Part shown: one piece after another, positions 38,011-47,621 of the stretch
Position numbering within the stretch: the stretch's first letter is position 1
How the letters are laid out: each line of letters begins with the position of its first letter
Assembly: GCF_042653765.1 (NCBI RefSeq)
Contig: NZ_JBHSEZ010000001.1
Span: 186,001 to 250,000 of the forward strand
Direction of reading: 5' to 3'
Length of the DNA: 64,000 bases
DNA from: Castellaniella denitrificans
Lineage (GTDB): Bacteria; Pseudomonadota; Gammaproteobacteria; Burkholderiales; Burkholderiaceae_B
Notes under the pieces: generated by a model
Databases searched by the model: none
What the model saw: the letters and a program-made list of their open reading frames with translations, nothing else
Told to the model about the DNA's origin: nothing
Translations under genes and position numbers: made by a program

Positions 38011-38928
38011 ATGAACGCATTCCTGTACCTGCTGACCGTACTGATCTGGGGCACTACCTGGATCGCCATCAAGCTGCAACTGGGGGTGGTCGCCATCCCG
38101 GTGTCGATCTTCTACCGCTTCGGTCTGGCCTCGGCGATCCTGCTGGCCGCCCTGTTCGCGCTGGGCCGCCTGCAGCGGCTGGACCGGCGCGGCCATGCGC
38201 TGTGCCTGGGCCAGGGCCTGTGCCTGTTCTGCCTGAACTTCCTGTGCTTCTACAGCGCCACGCAGTGGATCTCCAGCGGCCTGGTGTCGGTGGTGTTCTC
38301 GGCTTCCACCTTGTGGAACGCGCTGAACGCGCGCCTGTGGTTCGGCACGCGCATCGCGCCGCGCGTCGTGCTGGGCGGCGCCTTCGGGCTGGCCGGCCTG
38401 GCGCTGCTGTTCCAGCCCGAACTGGCCGGCCAGGCCGCCTCCCATGAAACGCTGCTGGGCCTGGGCCTGGCGCTGCTGGGCACGCTGTGCTTTTCCACCG
38501 GCAACATGCTGTCGTCGGTCCAGCAGCGCGCCGGCATCGGTCCGCTGACGGGCAACGCCTACAGCATGCTGTACGGGTCGCTGATCCTGCTGGCGGGCTG
38601 CGTGCTGACGGGCCAGCCCTTCGATTTCGACCCCTCGCCGGCCTACGCGGGGGCGCTGCTGTACCTGGCCATCTTCGGATCCGTCGTGGCGTTCACCGCC
38701 TACCTGACCCTGGTGGGCCGCATCGGGCCGGCGCGCACGGCCTACTGCACGGTGCTGTTCCCGGTGGTCGCCCTGAGCATCTCCTCCGTGGCCGAAGGAT
38801 ACCGGTGGACGCCGTACGCCGTGGCGGGGCTGGCGCTGGTGATCCTGGGCAACGTGCTGGTGTTCGCACGGCGCAAAAGAGAGGACGGACGCGGAACCCG
38901 CAAGGGCGGCATGGACAATGCGTCGTGA
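38011..38928 (+). CDS. EamA/DMT-family exporter
   Basis: This 305-residue inner-membrane protein has ten predicted helices in two EamA repeats. It begins LYLLTVLIWGTTWIAIKLQL and has the second-half marks FSTGNMLSSVQQ and AFTAYLTLVGRIGPARTAY. Members export amino acids or other small metabolites; the substrate is unknown. The AraC gene is divergent. Confidence 0.9.
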   Translation: MNAFLYLLTVLIWGTTWIAIKLQLGVVAIPVSIFYRFGLASAILLAALFALGRLQRLDRRGHALCLGQGLCLFCLNFLCFYSATQWISSGLVSVVFSASTLWNALNARLWFGTRIAPRVVLGGAFGLAGLALLFQPELAGQAASHETLLGLGLALLGTLCFSTGNMLSSVQQRAGIGPLTGNAYSMLYGSLILLAGCVLTGQPFDFDPSPAYAGALLYLAIFGSVVAFTAYLTLVGRIGPARTAYCTVLFPVVALSISSVAEGYRWTPYAVAGLALVILGNVLVFARRKREDGRGTRKGGMDNAS

Positions 38929-38944
38929 ATGAAATTGAAACGCG

Positions 38945-40372
38945 CTATGGATCGACGTCCCCGGCGCCACCCCCCAGCGCCTTGTAGAGCGTCACCCGGT
39001 TGGATGCCTCCTGCAGCCGCAAGGCAATCAGGCCCTGCCGCGCGCCGTACAAGGAGCGCTGGGCATCCAGGGCCTCGAGATAGCTGGACATGCCGTTGCG
39101 GAAACGGGCTTCGGCCAGCGTATGGCTCAGCCGCGCCGCTTCGACGTAGGCCCGCTGGGCGTCGAGCTGCTCTTCCACGTGCGCGCGCAGGGCCAATGCA
39201 TCGGCGACCTCGCTGAAAGCCGACTGGATCGCCTTCTCGTATTCGGCGACGGCGACGTCGGCCGAAATCCTGGCGGCATCCAGGGATGCCCGGAGCGCGC
39301 CGGCCTGGAAGATCGGCACGCGGATGTCCGGCACGAAGGACCAGGTCCGCCCGCCGGCGCCGAACAGGCTGGACAGGGAATCGCTGGCGCGGCCGGCGGA
39401 GGCGGTCAGCGAGAGGGTCGGGAAGAATGCCGCGCGCGCCGCGCCGATATCGGCATTGGCCGCTTTCAGGGCATGTTCGGCATACAGCACGTCGGGACGC
39501 TCCAGCAGCACGGCCGAGGACAGGCCGGCCGGCAGCGGCGCCAGCGCCACCGCCTCCATTCCGCCGTCAGGATCCGGCAGCAGATCGTCGTCCAACGGCG
39601 CGCCGACCACCAGTTCCAGGGCATTGCGCGCCTGCGCCAGCGCGCTGCCGTAGCTGGCGACGTCGGCGCGTGCGCTCTCGACGCTGCCCCGCACCGAAGC
39701 CAGGTCCACGCCCGACACGGCGCCCAGGGCATGCTTGCGCTCGGTCAGTTCGAGTGTCTTGCGCTGGCTTTCCAGGGTCTGCCGCGCCAGGGCCAGCAGT
39801 TGCCGGTCGGCCGCCACGGCGAGCCAGTCGTCGGCGACTTCCGCGATCAGGCTCATGCGCACGCCGCGCCGGGTCTCGGCGGTGGCCAGCCAGGTTTCCA
39901 GGGCCTGATCCTTCAGGCTGCGGATGCGCCCGAACAGGTCCAGCTCCCAGCCGCTCAGCCCGACATCGGCGCTGAAGCCGCGGCTGACCTGGGATGCGCC
40001 CCCGGCGCTCACGCTGCGCTGCGCGGTCTCGCCGGCGCCGGCATTCACGCCGGGCAGCAAATCGGCGCGCTGGATGCGGTACTGGGCGCGCGCCTTCTGG
40101 ATGTTGAGCGCGGCGATGCGCAGGTCGCGGTTGTTTTCCAGCGCCAGGCCGATGGTTTTCTGGAGCCGCCGGTCGAGGAATACCTGTTGCCAGTCCAGGG
40201 TCGCGACCGGCGCGGCCGCGGCATCGCCGGCCGGGGCATCGCGGAAATGCGCCGGCACCGGCGGCGCCGGCCGTTCATAGTGCGGCGCCATGCTGGCGCA
40301 GCCCGCCAGCAGGAGGACGCTTGCGCCCACGGCGATGAGGCCCGGGCGGCGGCAACGGACGCGCATCATCAT
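38945..40372 (-). CDS. RND outer-membrane channel (OprM/NodT type)
   Basis: This is a 475-residue TolC-like lipoprotein. The signal ends at the lipobox LLAGC, followed by two OEP repeats of long helices and strands (DWQQVFLDRRLQKTIGLALE, LSGWELDLFGRIRSLKDQ, LDAARISADVAVAEYEKAIQ). Three ATGs in a row start the frame, and the first overlaps the pump gene stop (ATGA). It completes a tripartite efflux pump with the two upstream genes. Confidence 0.93.
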   Translation of the reverse strand: MMMRVRCRRPGLIAVGASVLLLAGCASMAPHYERPAPPVPAHFRDAPAGDAAAAPVATLDWQQVFLDRRLQKTIGLALENNRDLRIAALNIQKARAQYRIQRADLLPGVNAGAGETAQRSVSAGGASQVSRGFSADVGLSGWELDLFGRIRSLKDQALETWLATAETRRGVRMSLIAEVADDWLAVAADRQLLALARQTLESQRKTLELTERKHALGAVSGVDLASVRGSVESARADVASYGSALAQARNALELVVGAPLDDDLLPDPDGGMEAVALAPLPAGLSSAVLLERPDVLYAEHALKAANADIGAARAAFFPTLSLTASAGRASDSLSSLFGAGGRTWSFVPDIRVPIFQAGALRASLDAARISADVAVAEYEKAIQSAFSEVADALALRAHVEEQLDAQRAYVEAARLSHTLAEARFRNGMSSYLEALDAQRSLYGARQGLIALRLQEASNRVTLYKALGGGAGDVDP

Positions 40373-43300
40373 GGCGCGAGCTCCGGCGAATCGGCCTGCT
40401 GCCCGCGCCGTCCGGAGTATCCGGATCCCTGGCGAGCCCTGCCCGGGAAGAGGCTGCGCACGATGACGTAGAACAGCGGGACGAAGAAAATACCCAGGAT
40501 GGTCGAGACCAGCGTGCCGCCGAATACGCCGGTGCCCAGCGAGTGGCGGCCGCCGGAGCCGGCGCCCGTGCTGACCACCAGCGGCAGCACGCCCAGCATG
40601 AATGCGAACGAGGTCATCAGGATGGGTCGCAGGCGCAGGCGCGCGGCTTCCAATGTGGCCGCGATCAGCGGCTTGCCGCGTTCTTCGAGCTCTTTGGCGA
40701 ACTCCACGATGAGAATGCCGTTCTTGGCCGCCAGGCCCACCGTCGCCAGCAGGCCCACCTGGAAATACACATCGTTGCTCAGGCCGCGCACGGAAGTGAA
40801 CAGCAACGACCCCACGACCCCGATCGGCACCGCCAGCATGACGGAAAACGGGATGGACCAGCTTTCGTACAGTGCCGCCAGGCAAAGGAACACGAACAGC
40901 AGCGACACGGCATACAGCAGCGGGGCCTGCGCGCCGGCCTGCTGCTCCTGGTAGGACAGGCCGGACCAGGCATAGCCGAAACCGCCCGGCAATTGCCGGA
41001 CCAATGAGGCCATTTCGCTCATGGCGGCTCCGGAACTGACGCCGGCGGCCGGCTGGCCGCTGATCTCCATGGCCGCCGAACCATTGAAGCGCGCCAGCGA
41101 GGCCGGCGCACGGCTCCAGCCGGTGCGGGTGAAGGCCGAGAACGGCACCATCTCGTCGTGGTCGTTGCGCACCGACCAGCGGCCGATGTCCTGCGGCAGC
41201 ATGCGCGCTTCGGGCCTGCCCTGGACATAGACCTTCTTGATCCGGCCGCGATTGATGAAGTCGTTGACGTAGGTGCTGCCGAGCGCGGTCGACAGGGTGC
41301 TGTTGATGTCGGACAGCGACAGGCCCAGCGCGCCGGCCTTGGCATCGTCGATATCGAGGTCGAAGGTCGGCGCGTCTTCCAGGCTGGAATAGCGCACCGA
41401 TGCGAGCCTGTTGTTCCTGGAGGCCAGATCCAGCAACCGATCGCGCGCGGACACCAGCGCCTCGTGCCCCGCACCGCCCAGATCCTGCAGTTCGAACGTG
41501 AATCCCGCGCTCTGTCCCAGCCCGGGAATGCCGGATGGCGCCATGGCGAAGACCTGCGCATCGCGAAACTTCCGCGCCATGTCGCCGGTGATGCGCATGC
41601 CGATCGAGGCGGCATCGGCCTTGCGATCGCCCCAGTCCTTCAGGCGGATGAAGCCCATGCCGGAATTCTGCCCGCTGCCGCCAAAGCTGAAACCCGCCAC
41701 CGCCATGATCGAACCGACCTCCGGCTGCTGGCGCACGTATTCGGACAATTGATCCATGACCTTCAGCGTCTGCTCCTGGGTGGCGCCGGGGGGCAGCTTG
41801 ACCTGCACCATCAGCATGCCCTGGTCCTCTTCGGGCAGGAACGAGGTCGGCAGGCGCCAGAACAGCGCGCCCAGCGCCACCAGGATCGCCGCGTAGACGA
41901 GCATGCCGGACTTGCGGCGGTCGGTGACGAGACGGGCCACACCGCCGTGATAGCGCTGGCCGGCGCGGTCGAAGCGCGTATTGAACCAGGCGAAGAAACG
42001 GCCGAGCACGCCCTTCGGGCTGCCATGGCCGCCCTTTTCGACCGGCGTCAGGATCGTGGCGCACAGGGCCGGGGTCAGGGTCATCGCCACCAGCACCGAC
42101 AGGATCATCGCCGAAGAAATCGTCACGGCGAACTGGCGATAGATCGCGCCGGTGGAACCGCCGAAGAAAGCCATCGGCAGGAACACCGCCGTGAGCACCA
42201 GGGCGATGCCGACCAGCGCGCCCGTGATCTGCCCCATCGACTTGCGCGTGGCTTCGTAGGGGGACAGGCCTTCCTCGCTCATCACGCGCTCGACGTTTTC
42301 GACCACCACGATGGCGTCGTCCACCAGCAAGCCGATGGCCAGCACCATGGCGAACATCGACAGGGTGTTGATCGAATAGCCCAGCAGGGACAGCACGCCG
42401 AACGTGCCCATCAGCACCACCGGCACCGCGACCGCGGGGATCAGCGTCACCCGCCAGTTCTGCAGGAACAGGAACATGATCGCGATCACCAGCACGATCG
42501 CCTCGATCAGGGTCTTGACCACTTCCTCGATCGAGATTTTCACGAAAGGCGTGGTGCTGTAGGCGATGTTGTAGCTCAGGCCGGTCGGGAAGAACGGCGA
42601 CAGCTGGGCAAGCCGCGCCTCGACCGCCGCCGCGACATCCATGGCATTGGCGCCCGAAGCCAGCTCGATGCCCATGCCGGCGGCCGGCTTGCCGTTGAAG
42701 CGGCCCACCGTGGCATACGATTCGCTGCCGAGTTCGACACGCGCGACGTCGGACAATCGCACCACCGCGCCGCTGCTGTCCGACTTGAGGATGATCGCCT
42801 CGAACTGCCCGACCGTCTGCAGCCGGCTGCGCGAGGTCACCGTCGCACTCAGCGCCTGCCCCCCGATGGCGGGCAATGCGCCCAGCGCACCGGAGGAAAC
42901 ATCGGCATTCTGCGCCTCGATCGCCCGCGTCACATCCGAGGGCATCAGCGAAAAGGTGCGCATCTTTTCCGGATCGAGCCAGATGCGCATGGCGTACTTC
43001 GATCCCATCACCTGCACGTTGCCGACGCCGGAAACCCGGCTGATCGGATCCTGGATCGTGGAGGCCATGTAGTCGGCGATATCGGTGCCGCCCATGCCGC
43101 CGTCATCGGAAGTGAAGGCCAGCACCATGAACATGCTGCCGGAGGACTTGGTCACGGTGACACCATTGTCCTGGACGGAGTCGGGCAGCAGCGGCTCGGC
43201 CTGGCGCATCTTGTTCTGCACCTGCATCTGCGCCACGTCGGGATCGGTCCCCGAGGCGAACGTCAGGGTGACCTGGGCACTGCCCGAGGAACTGCTGCTC

Positions 43301-43539
43301 GAAGACATGTACAGCAGGCTGTCCAGGCCGGTCATCGCCTGTTCGATCACCTGGGTGACCGAGTTCTCGGTGGTCTCGGCCGAGGCCCCGGTGTAAGTGG
43401 CGCGGATCGTGACGCTGGGAGGAGCGATGTCCGGGTACTGCTCCACCGGCAGGGTAAAGATCGCCAACGTGCCGGCCAACGTGATGACGATGGCGATGAC
43501 CCAGGCGAAGATGGGCCGGTCGATGAAGAAACGGGCCAT
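40369..43539 (-). CDS. RND efflux pump, AcrB type
   Basis: This 1056-residue HAE1-family inner-membrane pump has 12 helices and two large periplasmic loops. Proton-relay residues are intact: Asp-Asp in GLLVDDAIVVVENVER (about 405) and a Lys in VGLAAKNGILIVEFAKEL. The order is adaptor, pump, channel. Substrates of such pumps are drugs, detergents and dyes; specificity cannot be read here. No TetR or MarR gene is beside the operon. Confidence 0.96.
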   Translation of the reverse strand: MARFFIDRPIFAWVIAIVITLAGTLAIFTLPVEQYPDIAPPSVTIRATYTGASAETTENSVTQVIEQAMTGLDSLLYMSSSSSSSGSAQVTLTFASGTDPDVAQMQVQNKMRQAEPLLPDSVQDNGVTVTKSSGSMFMVLAFTSDDGGMGGTDIADYMASTIQDPISRVSGVGNVQVMGSKYAMRIWLDPEKMRTFSLMPSDVTRAIEAQNADVSSGALGALPAIGGQALSATVTSRSRLQTVGQFEAIILKSDSSGAVVRLSDVARVELGSESYATVGRFNGKPAAGMGIELASGANAMDVAAAVEARLAQLSPFFPTGLSYNIAYSTTPFVKISIEEVVKTLIEAIVLVIAIMFLFLQNWRVTLIPAVAVPVVLMGTFGVLSLLGYSINTLSMFAMVLAIGLLVDDAIVVVENVERVMSEEGLSPYEATRKSMGQITGALVGIALVLTAVFLPMAFFGGSTGAIYRQFAVTISSAMILSVLVAMTLTPALCATILTPVEKGGHGSPKGVLGRFFAWFNTRFDRAGQRYHGGVARLVTDRRKSGMLVYAAILVALGALFWRLPTSFLPEEDQGMLMVQVKLPPGATQEQTLKVMDQLSEYVRQQPEVGSIMAVAGFSFGGSGQNSGMGFIRLKDWGDRKADAASIGMRITGDMARKFRDAQVFAMAPSGIPGLGQSAGFTFELQDLGGAGHEALVSARDRLLDLASRNNRLASVRYSSLEDAPTFDLDIDDAKAGALGLSLSDINSTLSTALGSTYVNDFINRGRIKKVYVQGRPEARMLPQDIGRWSVRNDHDEMVPFSAFTRTGWSRAPASLARFNGSAAMEISGQPAAGVSSGAAMSEMASLVRQLPGGFGYAWSGLSYQEQQAGAQAPLLYAVSLLFVFLCLAALYESWSIPFSVMLAVPIGVVGSLLFTSVRGLSNDVYFQVGLLATVGLAAKNGILIVEFAKELEERGKPLIAATLEAARLRLRPILMTSFAFMLGVLPLVVSTGAGSGGRHSLGTGVFGGTLVSTILGIFFVPLFYVIVRSLFPGRARQGSGYSGRRGQQADSPELAP

Positions 43540-43546
43540 GGCGCGC

Positions 43547-44731
43547 CTACCCCGCCTGGGTGGAGGACGCCACGGACGTCGCCCGCGCGGCCTCTTCGAC
43601 GGTCACCGCCTGGCCGGCGGCGGCCTTGCTGCCGCCTTCGACGATCAGCCGTTCGCCGACTTCCAGGCCGCCGCTGACGATCCACTGATCCCGGAGCGCA
43701 TCGCCGAGCCGCACGATCCGCTCGACCACCTTGTCCCCGTCGCCGGCGAGCTTCACCATGGCTTCTCCCCGGGTGTTCCGCGTGACCGCGCTCTGCGGAA
43801 TCAGGATGGCGCGGTCATTGATCGCCATCGGCAGCACCGCGCGCACGTAGGCGCCCGGCAGCAGCAGGCGGTCCGGATTGGGCACCACCGCGCGCAGGAC
43901 GACGTTGCCGGTGCTGGTGGACACGGACGTGCCGACGAACGTCAGCGTGCCTTCCTGGCCATAGGCGCTACCGTCCTCGAGAATGATCTCGACCTTGACC
44001 TTGCCGTCCACGGCCCTGAGCGCGCCGCTGTCGAGCTGCCTGCGCAGCGCCAGCAGCTGCGCGCTGGTCTGGGTCACGTCCACGTAGATGGGATCGAGCT
44101 GCTGGATGGTGGTCAGGGCGCCGTCCTGCCCGGCGGACACCAGCGCGCCGGGCGTGTAGGCCGAAGTGCCGACGCGGCCGGAAATCGGTGCCGTCACGCG
44201 GGTGTAGTCGAGGTTGATCCGCGCCGTCCGCAGCGCGGCCTTGGCGACGGCGACTTCCGCCTCGGCCTGGCGCAAAGAGGCCTCGGCGTCTTCGGTATCC
44301 TGGCGGCTGACCGCGTCGATCGCCGCCAGTTCGCGGTAGCGCCGGGCCTTGGGCCTGGCGGCCAGCACCGCGGCCTCGGCCTGCGCAAGCGCGCCCTTGG
44401 CGCTGTCGTAGGCGGCCTGGTAGCTGGCCGGATCGATCTGGTAGAGCACCTGGCCCTCATCGACCTCCTGCCCTTCGGTGAACAGGCGCTTCTGGATGAT
44501 GCCGCCGACCTGCGGACGCACGTCCGAGATCATGTGGGCGACGGTCCGTCCGGGCAGGGACTGCCGGACCGCCAGAGTCTGCGTCGTGACCGGCTGGACG
44601 GTGACGATGGCCCGCGCGGGAGGCGCCGGAGGCGTCTCGGACTTGCAGGCCGCCAGCGCAAGGACGAACGAACATGCGAGCACGCCCCGCAGACTGCGGG
44701 CGGCGATTGGGCGAAAACCGGCGGAGGACAT
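43547..44731 (-). CDS. RND periplasmic adaptor, AcrA type
   Basis: This 394-residue membrane-fusion lipoprotein has the lipobox LALAAC (Cys29). A lipoyl-like half precedes and follows a coiled-coil hairpin (about 100-170), and a beta-barrel ends the protein. Marks are GRTVAHMISDVRPQVGGIIQ and RVTAPISGRVG. It is the first gene of the RND operon, seven bases before the pump gene. Repeat copy B and a long palindrome lie upstream. Confidence 0.95.
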   Translation of the reverse strand: MSSAGFRPIAARSLRGVLACSFVLALAACKSETPPAPPARAIVTVQPVTTQTLAVRQSLPGRTVAHMISDVRPQVGGIIQKRLFTEGQEVDEGQVLYQIDPASYQAAYDSAKGALAQAEAAVLAARPKARRYRELAAIDAVSRQDTEDAEASLRQAEAEVAVAKAALRTARINLDYTRVTAPISGRVGTSAYTPGALVSAGQDGALTTIQQLDPIYVDVTQTSAQLLALRRQLDSGALRAVDGKVKVEIILEDGSAYGQEGTLTFVGTSVSTSTGNVVLRAVVPNPDRLLLPGAYVRAVLPMAINDRAILIPQSAVTRNTRGEAMVKLAGDGDKVVERIVRLGDALRDQWIVSGGLEVGERLIVEGGSKAAAGQAVTVEEAARATSVASSTQAG

Positions 44732-44818
44732 GCGAACGGCTTGGGAAAATCAAGACTTCCGCATGGTGCGCTCAAAATGTGCAGGAAATCGTAAGAAACC
44801 GCCCGCGCCGGCGAGAAC

Positions 44819-44906
44819 GGGCAAAAAAGGCTCCCACGCCGCGCTTTCGGCTTGCTGCCCCCCAAGGGGGCGCTTTTTGCCTTGGGACGGCCCAGCGGCA
44901 AAAAAA
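44819..44906 (+). repeat. dispersed two-hairpin repeat, copy B
   Basis: This is the fullest copy. GGGCAAAAAAGG (44819-44830), the core CTTGCTGCCCCCCAAGGGGG, arm CTTTTTGCC (44873-44881), TTGGGACGGCCCAGC and arm GGCAAAAAAA (44897-44906). The middle arm can pair with either outer arm, giving two mutually exclusive structures. It lies between the RND adaptor gene and the liv operon, which leave no other gene in 44732-45040. Confidence 0.85.
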
Positions 44907-44963
44907 CCCGGGATTTCGGTCTTCGCCCACGTCGCGGCCTGCATGCCGCTCCGATTCGCTAGG

Positions 44964-44993
44964 CATGAAATGATCCTCAGGGATCATTTCATG
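44964..44993. promoter_or_regulatory. 13-base perfect palindrome
   Basis: CATGAAATGATCC and GGATCATTTCATG flank TCAG. It lies 48 bases after livF and 233 before the RND adaptor, both on the minus strand. No T-run follows in either direction. It could be a regulator site for the RND operon or a very stable hairpin at the end of the liv mRNA. Confidence 0.5.
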
Positions 44994-45040
44994 TCCGACC
45001 TCATCCCGGGAATCGCCCGCTGGACCGGGCACGGATACGG

Positions 45041-45745
45041 TCAGGCCTTGACGCCGAGATAGCGTTCGATGATCTCACCGTTTTCGTGCAGGTCCTTGGG
45101 CGTACCCTCGTACACCACATGGCCGTTGTTGACGATATAGGCGCGGTCGGCCAGCGACAGCGCGGCGCGCACGTTCTGCTCCACGATCACGATCGTCTGG
45201 CCGGCGTCCGCCAGCTGGCGGCACACCGACATCAGGTCGCGCACGATCAGCGGGGCCAGGCCCTCGAAGGGCTCGTCGAGCAGGATGATGTCGGCGTTGC
45301 GGATCATGGCCCGCGCGATCGCCAGCATCTGCTGCTCGCCCCCGGAGAGCTGCTTGCCCCGGTTGCGCTTGCGTTCGGCCAGGCGCGGGAAGGTCGCGTA
45401 GATCTCGTCCAGGGTGCGCGGCCTGGGCGCCGTCATGGCCGCCAGCTGCAGGTTTTCCTGCACCGAGATCGAGCCGAACACGCGGCGTTCCTCGGGCACC
45501 AGCTGGATGCCCAGCGCCGCGCGGCTGTAGGGCGGCAGGTGCTGGATTTCCACGCCCCGGTGGCGGATCGCCCCGGACTTGACATCGACCATGCCCATCA
45601 GGGACTTCATCGTGGTGCTCTTGCCGGCCCCGTTGCGCCCCAGCAGGGCCACGACCTCGTGCTCCTCGATCCGCATCGAGACGTCGAAGAGGATGTGCGA
45701 ATCACCGTAATAGCTGTTGATCTTGTCGACTTCAAGCAGACTCAT
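45041..45745 (-). CDS. livF: branched-chain amino-acid-type ABC ATPase LivF
   Basis: This 234-residue ATPase has Walker A GRNGAGKST, signature LSGGEQQ, Walker B IILLDEPFEGLAP and an H-loop region VEQN, as in LivF. Its start overlaps the 3' end of the permease-ATPase fusion by 14 bases. It is the last gene of the transport operon and takes the role of the second ATPase. Confidence 0.95.
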   Translation of the reverse strand: MSLLEVDKINSYYGDSHILFDVSMRIEEHEVVALLGRNGAGKSTTMKSLMGMVDVKSGAIRHRGVEIQHLPPYSRAALGIQLVPEERRVFGSISVQENLQLAAMTAPRPRTLDEIYATFPRLAERKRNRGKQLSGGEQQMLAIARAMIRNADIILLDEPFEGLAPLIVRDLMSVCRQLADAGQTIVIVEQNVRAALSLADRAYIVNNGHVVYEGTPKDLHENGEIIERYLGVKA

Positions 45746-47621
45746 CGTCCATCCCTCCAAGGTAGGCGGCCTGGACCGACGGATCCCTGCGGATCTCGTC
45801 CGGCGTGCCCTCGGTCAGTTTGCGGCCTTCGTACAGTACCGTGATGCGTTCGGCCAGTTCGAACATGGCGTCCATGTCGTGTTCGACGATCACCATGCTG
45901 CGACCCTGGCGGATCGACTTGAGCAGCGACACCACCAGGACGCGCTCCTCGGGTCCGAGGCCGGCCAGCGGTTCGTCGAACAGCAGCACGTTGGCGCCCG
46001 TGGCCAGCGCCAGGCCGATTTCCAGGCGCCGCTTCTCGCCGTAGGACATTTCCGAGACCTGCGTGTCGGCATGGTGGCTGAGGTCCACCAGGGCGATGGC
46101 CGCGTTGACCTGGGCATCCAGATGCTCGGAATGCAGGTTGCTCAGCAGGTCGGCGCGATAGCGCCCGCGCAGCCGCGCCAGGACCGGGATCATGACGTTC
46201 TGGCGCACGGTCAGGTGCTCGAAGAGCTGGTTGATCTGGTAGCTCTTGCTCATGCCCAGCTGGCAGACCGAGGTCACGCCGATGCCGGTGATTTCCTGGC
46301 CGCGGAAGAAGACCTTGCCCGTCGTCGTCGGCAGCTCGCCCGCCAGCATGGCGAAGAAGGTCGACTTGCCGGCGCCGTTGGGGCCGATCACGCCGTGCAG
46401 CTCGCCTTCGCGCAGGGTGAAGTCGATGTCCGAGTTGGCCTTCAGGCCGCCATAGTGCTTGCTGACGCCGCGCGCTTCCAGGACGGGGGCGCCGGGCCGC
46501 GTCGTGGCCAGGGGCGGCACGATGTCCAGGGACCCGGCCACACGCGTGCTGGCCCCGTCGTCGACGTCGGCCGGCAGTTGCCGGCGGCGGCGGAACAGGC
46601 TGATCAGCGCGCCCGCCACCCCGTGGCGGAACACTGTCACCAGCACGACGAAGACGATGCCCAGGATCAGCTTCCAGTACGGCCCCAGGCTGCCGACCTG
46701 CTGCAGGCCCTCGTACAGATAGAGCCAGATGGTCGCGCCCAGCAGCGGACCCAGCAGCGTGCCGGCCCCGCCCATCACGGTCTGGATGACCAGTTGGGCC
46801 GAGGTGTCCAGCGCGAAGGCGTCGGGCGGCATGTAGGACTGGAACAGGCCCAGCAGGCCGCCCGCCAGGCCGCCATAGGCGGCGGCGACCACGAAGACGA
46901 TCAGCTTGTAGGACTGGATCGAGTGGCCCAGCGCCATGGCGCGCTTGGGATTGCCCTGGATGGCCTTGAGCACGGCGCCGAAGGGCGAGCGCACGATCCG
47001 CCGGGCGACCAGGTAGCCCAGGAAGAAGAGCACCGCCACGAACCAGTACATGGGCCAGCCGCTGGAGATGTGGATGTTGATGAAGCCCAGGGACAGCTCC
47101 GGCGGCGGTACGCCGGCGATGCCGTTTTCGCCGCCGGTGTAGTCCTTGAAGACCGAGTTCTCCATGAAGTAGAACATCTCGCCGAAGGCCAGCGTGCTCA
47201 TGGCGAAGTAGATGCCGGTGCGCCGCAGGGTGAGGTAGCCGATGATCAGGCCCATGACGGCGGCCGCCACCGTGCCGATGACCAGCGCCAGCAGCATGTT
47301 GGGCACCACCCCGTCGGTCAGCAGGTACGCCGTGACGAAGCCGCCCGTGCCGTAGAAGGCCGCCTGGCCGAAGGACAGCAGGCCGGTGTAGCCGAACAGC
47401 AGGTCGAAGCCCAGCCCGAACAGGCCCCAGATCAGGATGCGGGTGAGCAGGTCCGGGCTCATGCCCAGGGCCGGCAGGATGAACGGGGCCACCAGCAGGC
47501 CCGCCCCCACCAGCATTTCCGGAAGCTGTCTGCGCATGGCGCCTCCCGTGTTGTGCGCGGCCGGCCGCCGCGTCGCGGTCCCCGTGCCGGCCGTCGCCGT
47601 TGTCGATTGAGCCGAGTTCAT
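45732..47621 (-). CDS. LivM-LivG fusion (permease plus ATPase)
   Basis: This 629-residue protein joins two subunits normally encoded separately. Residues about 30-350 are a LivM permease with eight or more helices (FGYTGLLSFGQAAFYGTGGF). About 385-625 are a LivG ATPase with GPNGAGKST, MSYGEKRRLEIG and LLFDEPLAGLGP. The start at 47621 overlaps the livH stop (ATGA), and the first 28 residues are a Thr/Ala/Arg-rich leader. Fusions of this kind occur in some proteobacteria. Confidence 0.95.
   Translation of the reverse strand: MNSAQSTTATAGTGTATRRPAAHNTGGAMRRQLPEMLVGAGLLVAPFILPALGMSPDLLTRILIWGLFGLGFDLLFGYTGLLSFGQAAFYGTGGFVTAYLLTDGVVPNMLLALVIGTVAAAVMGLIIGYLTLRRTGIYFAMSTLAFGEMFYFMENSVFKDYTGGENGIAGVPPPELSLGFINIHISSGWPMYWFVAVLFFLGYLVARRIVRSPFGAVLKAIQGNPKRAMALGHSIQSYKLIVFVVAAAYGGLAGGLLGLFQSYMPPDAFALDTSAQLVIQTVMGGAGTLLGPLLGATIWLYLYEGLQQVGSLGPYWKLILGIVFVVLVTVFRHGVAGALISLFRRRRQLPADVDDGASTRVAGSLDIVPPLATTRPGAPVLEARGVSKHYGGLKANSDIDFTLREGELHGVIGPNGAGKSTFFAMLAGELPTTTGKVFFRGQEITGIGVTSVCQLGMSKSYQINQLFEHLTVRQNVMIPVLARLRGRYRADLLSNLHSEHLDAQVNAAIALVDLSHHADTQVSEMSYGEKRRLEIGLALATGANVLLFDEPLAGLGPEERVLVVSLLKSIRQGRSMVIVEHDMDAMFELAERITVLYEGRKLTEGTPDEIRRDPSVQAAYLGGMDDESA

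Noticed and set aside
38945..42064. 1039-residue fusion of pump and channel
   Set aside because: The first half is the wrong frame over the pump gene; the channel lipoprotein has its own start and lipobox at 40372.
41158..43677. 839-residue frame antisense to the RND pump
   Set aside because: Rich in His/Gln/Arg/Asp with no domain; the AcrB-type gene on the other strand is clear.
44964..44993. intrinsic terminator for the liv operon
   Set aside because: The stem is strong but AT-rich and no U-run follows on the minus strand, so I list it as a palindrome of unknown role.
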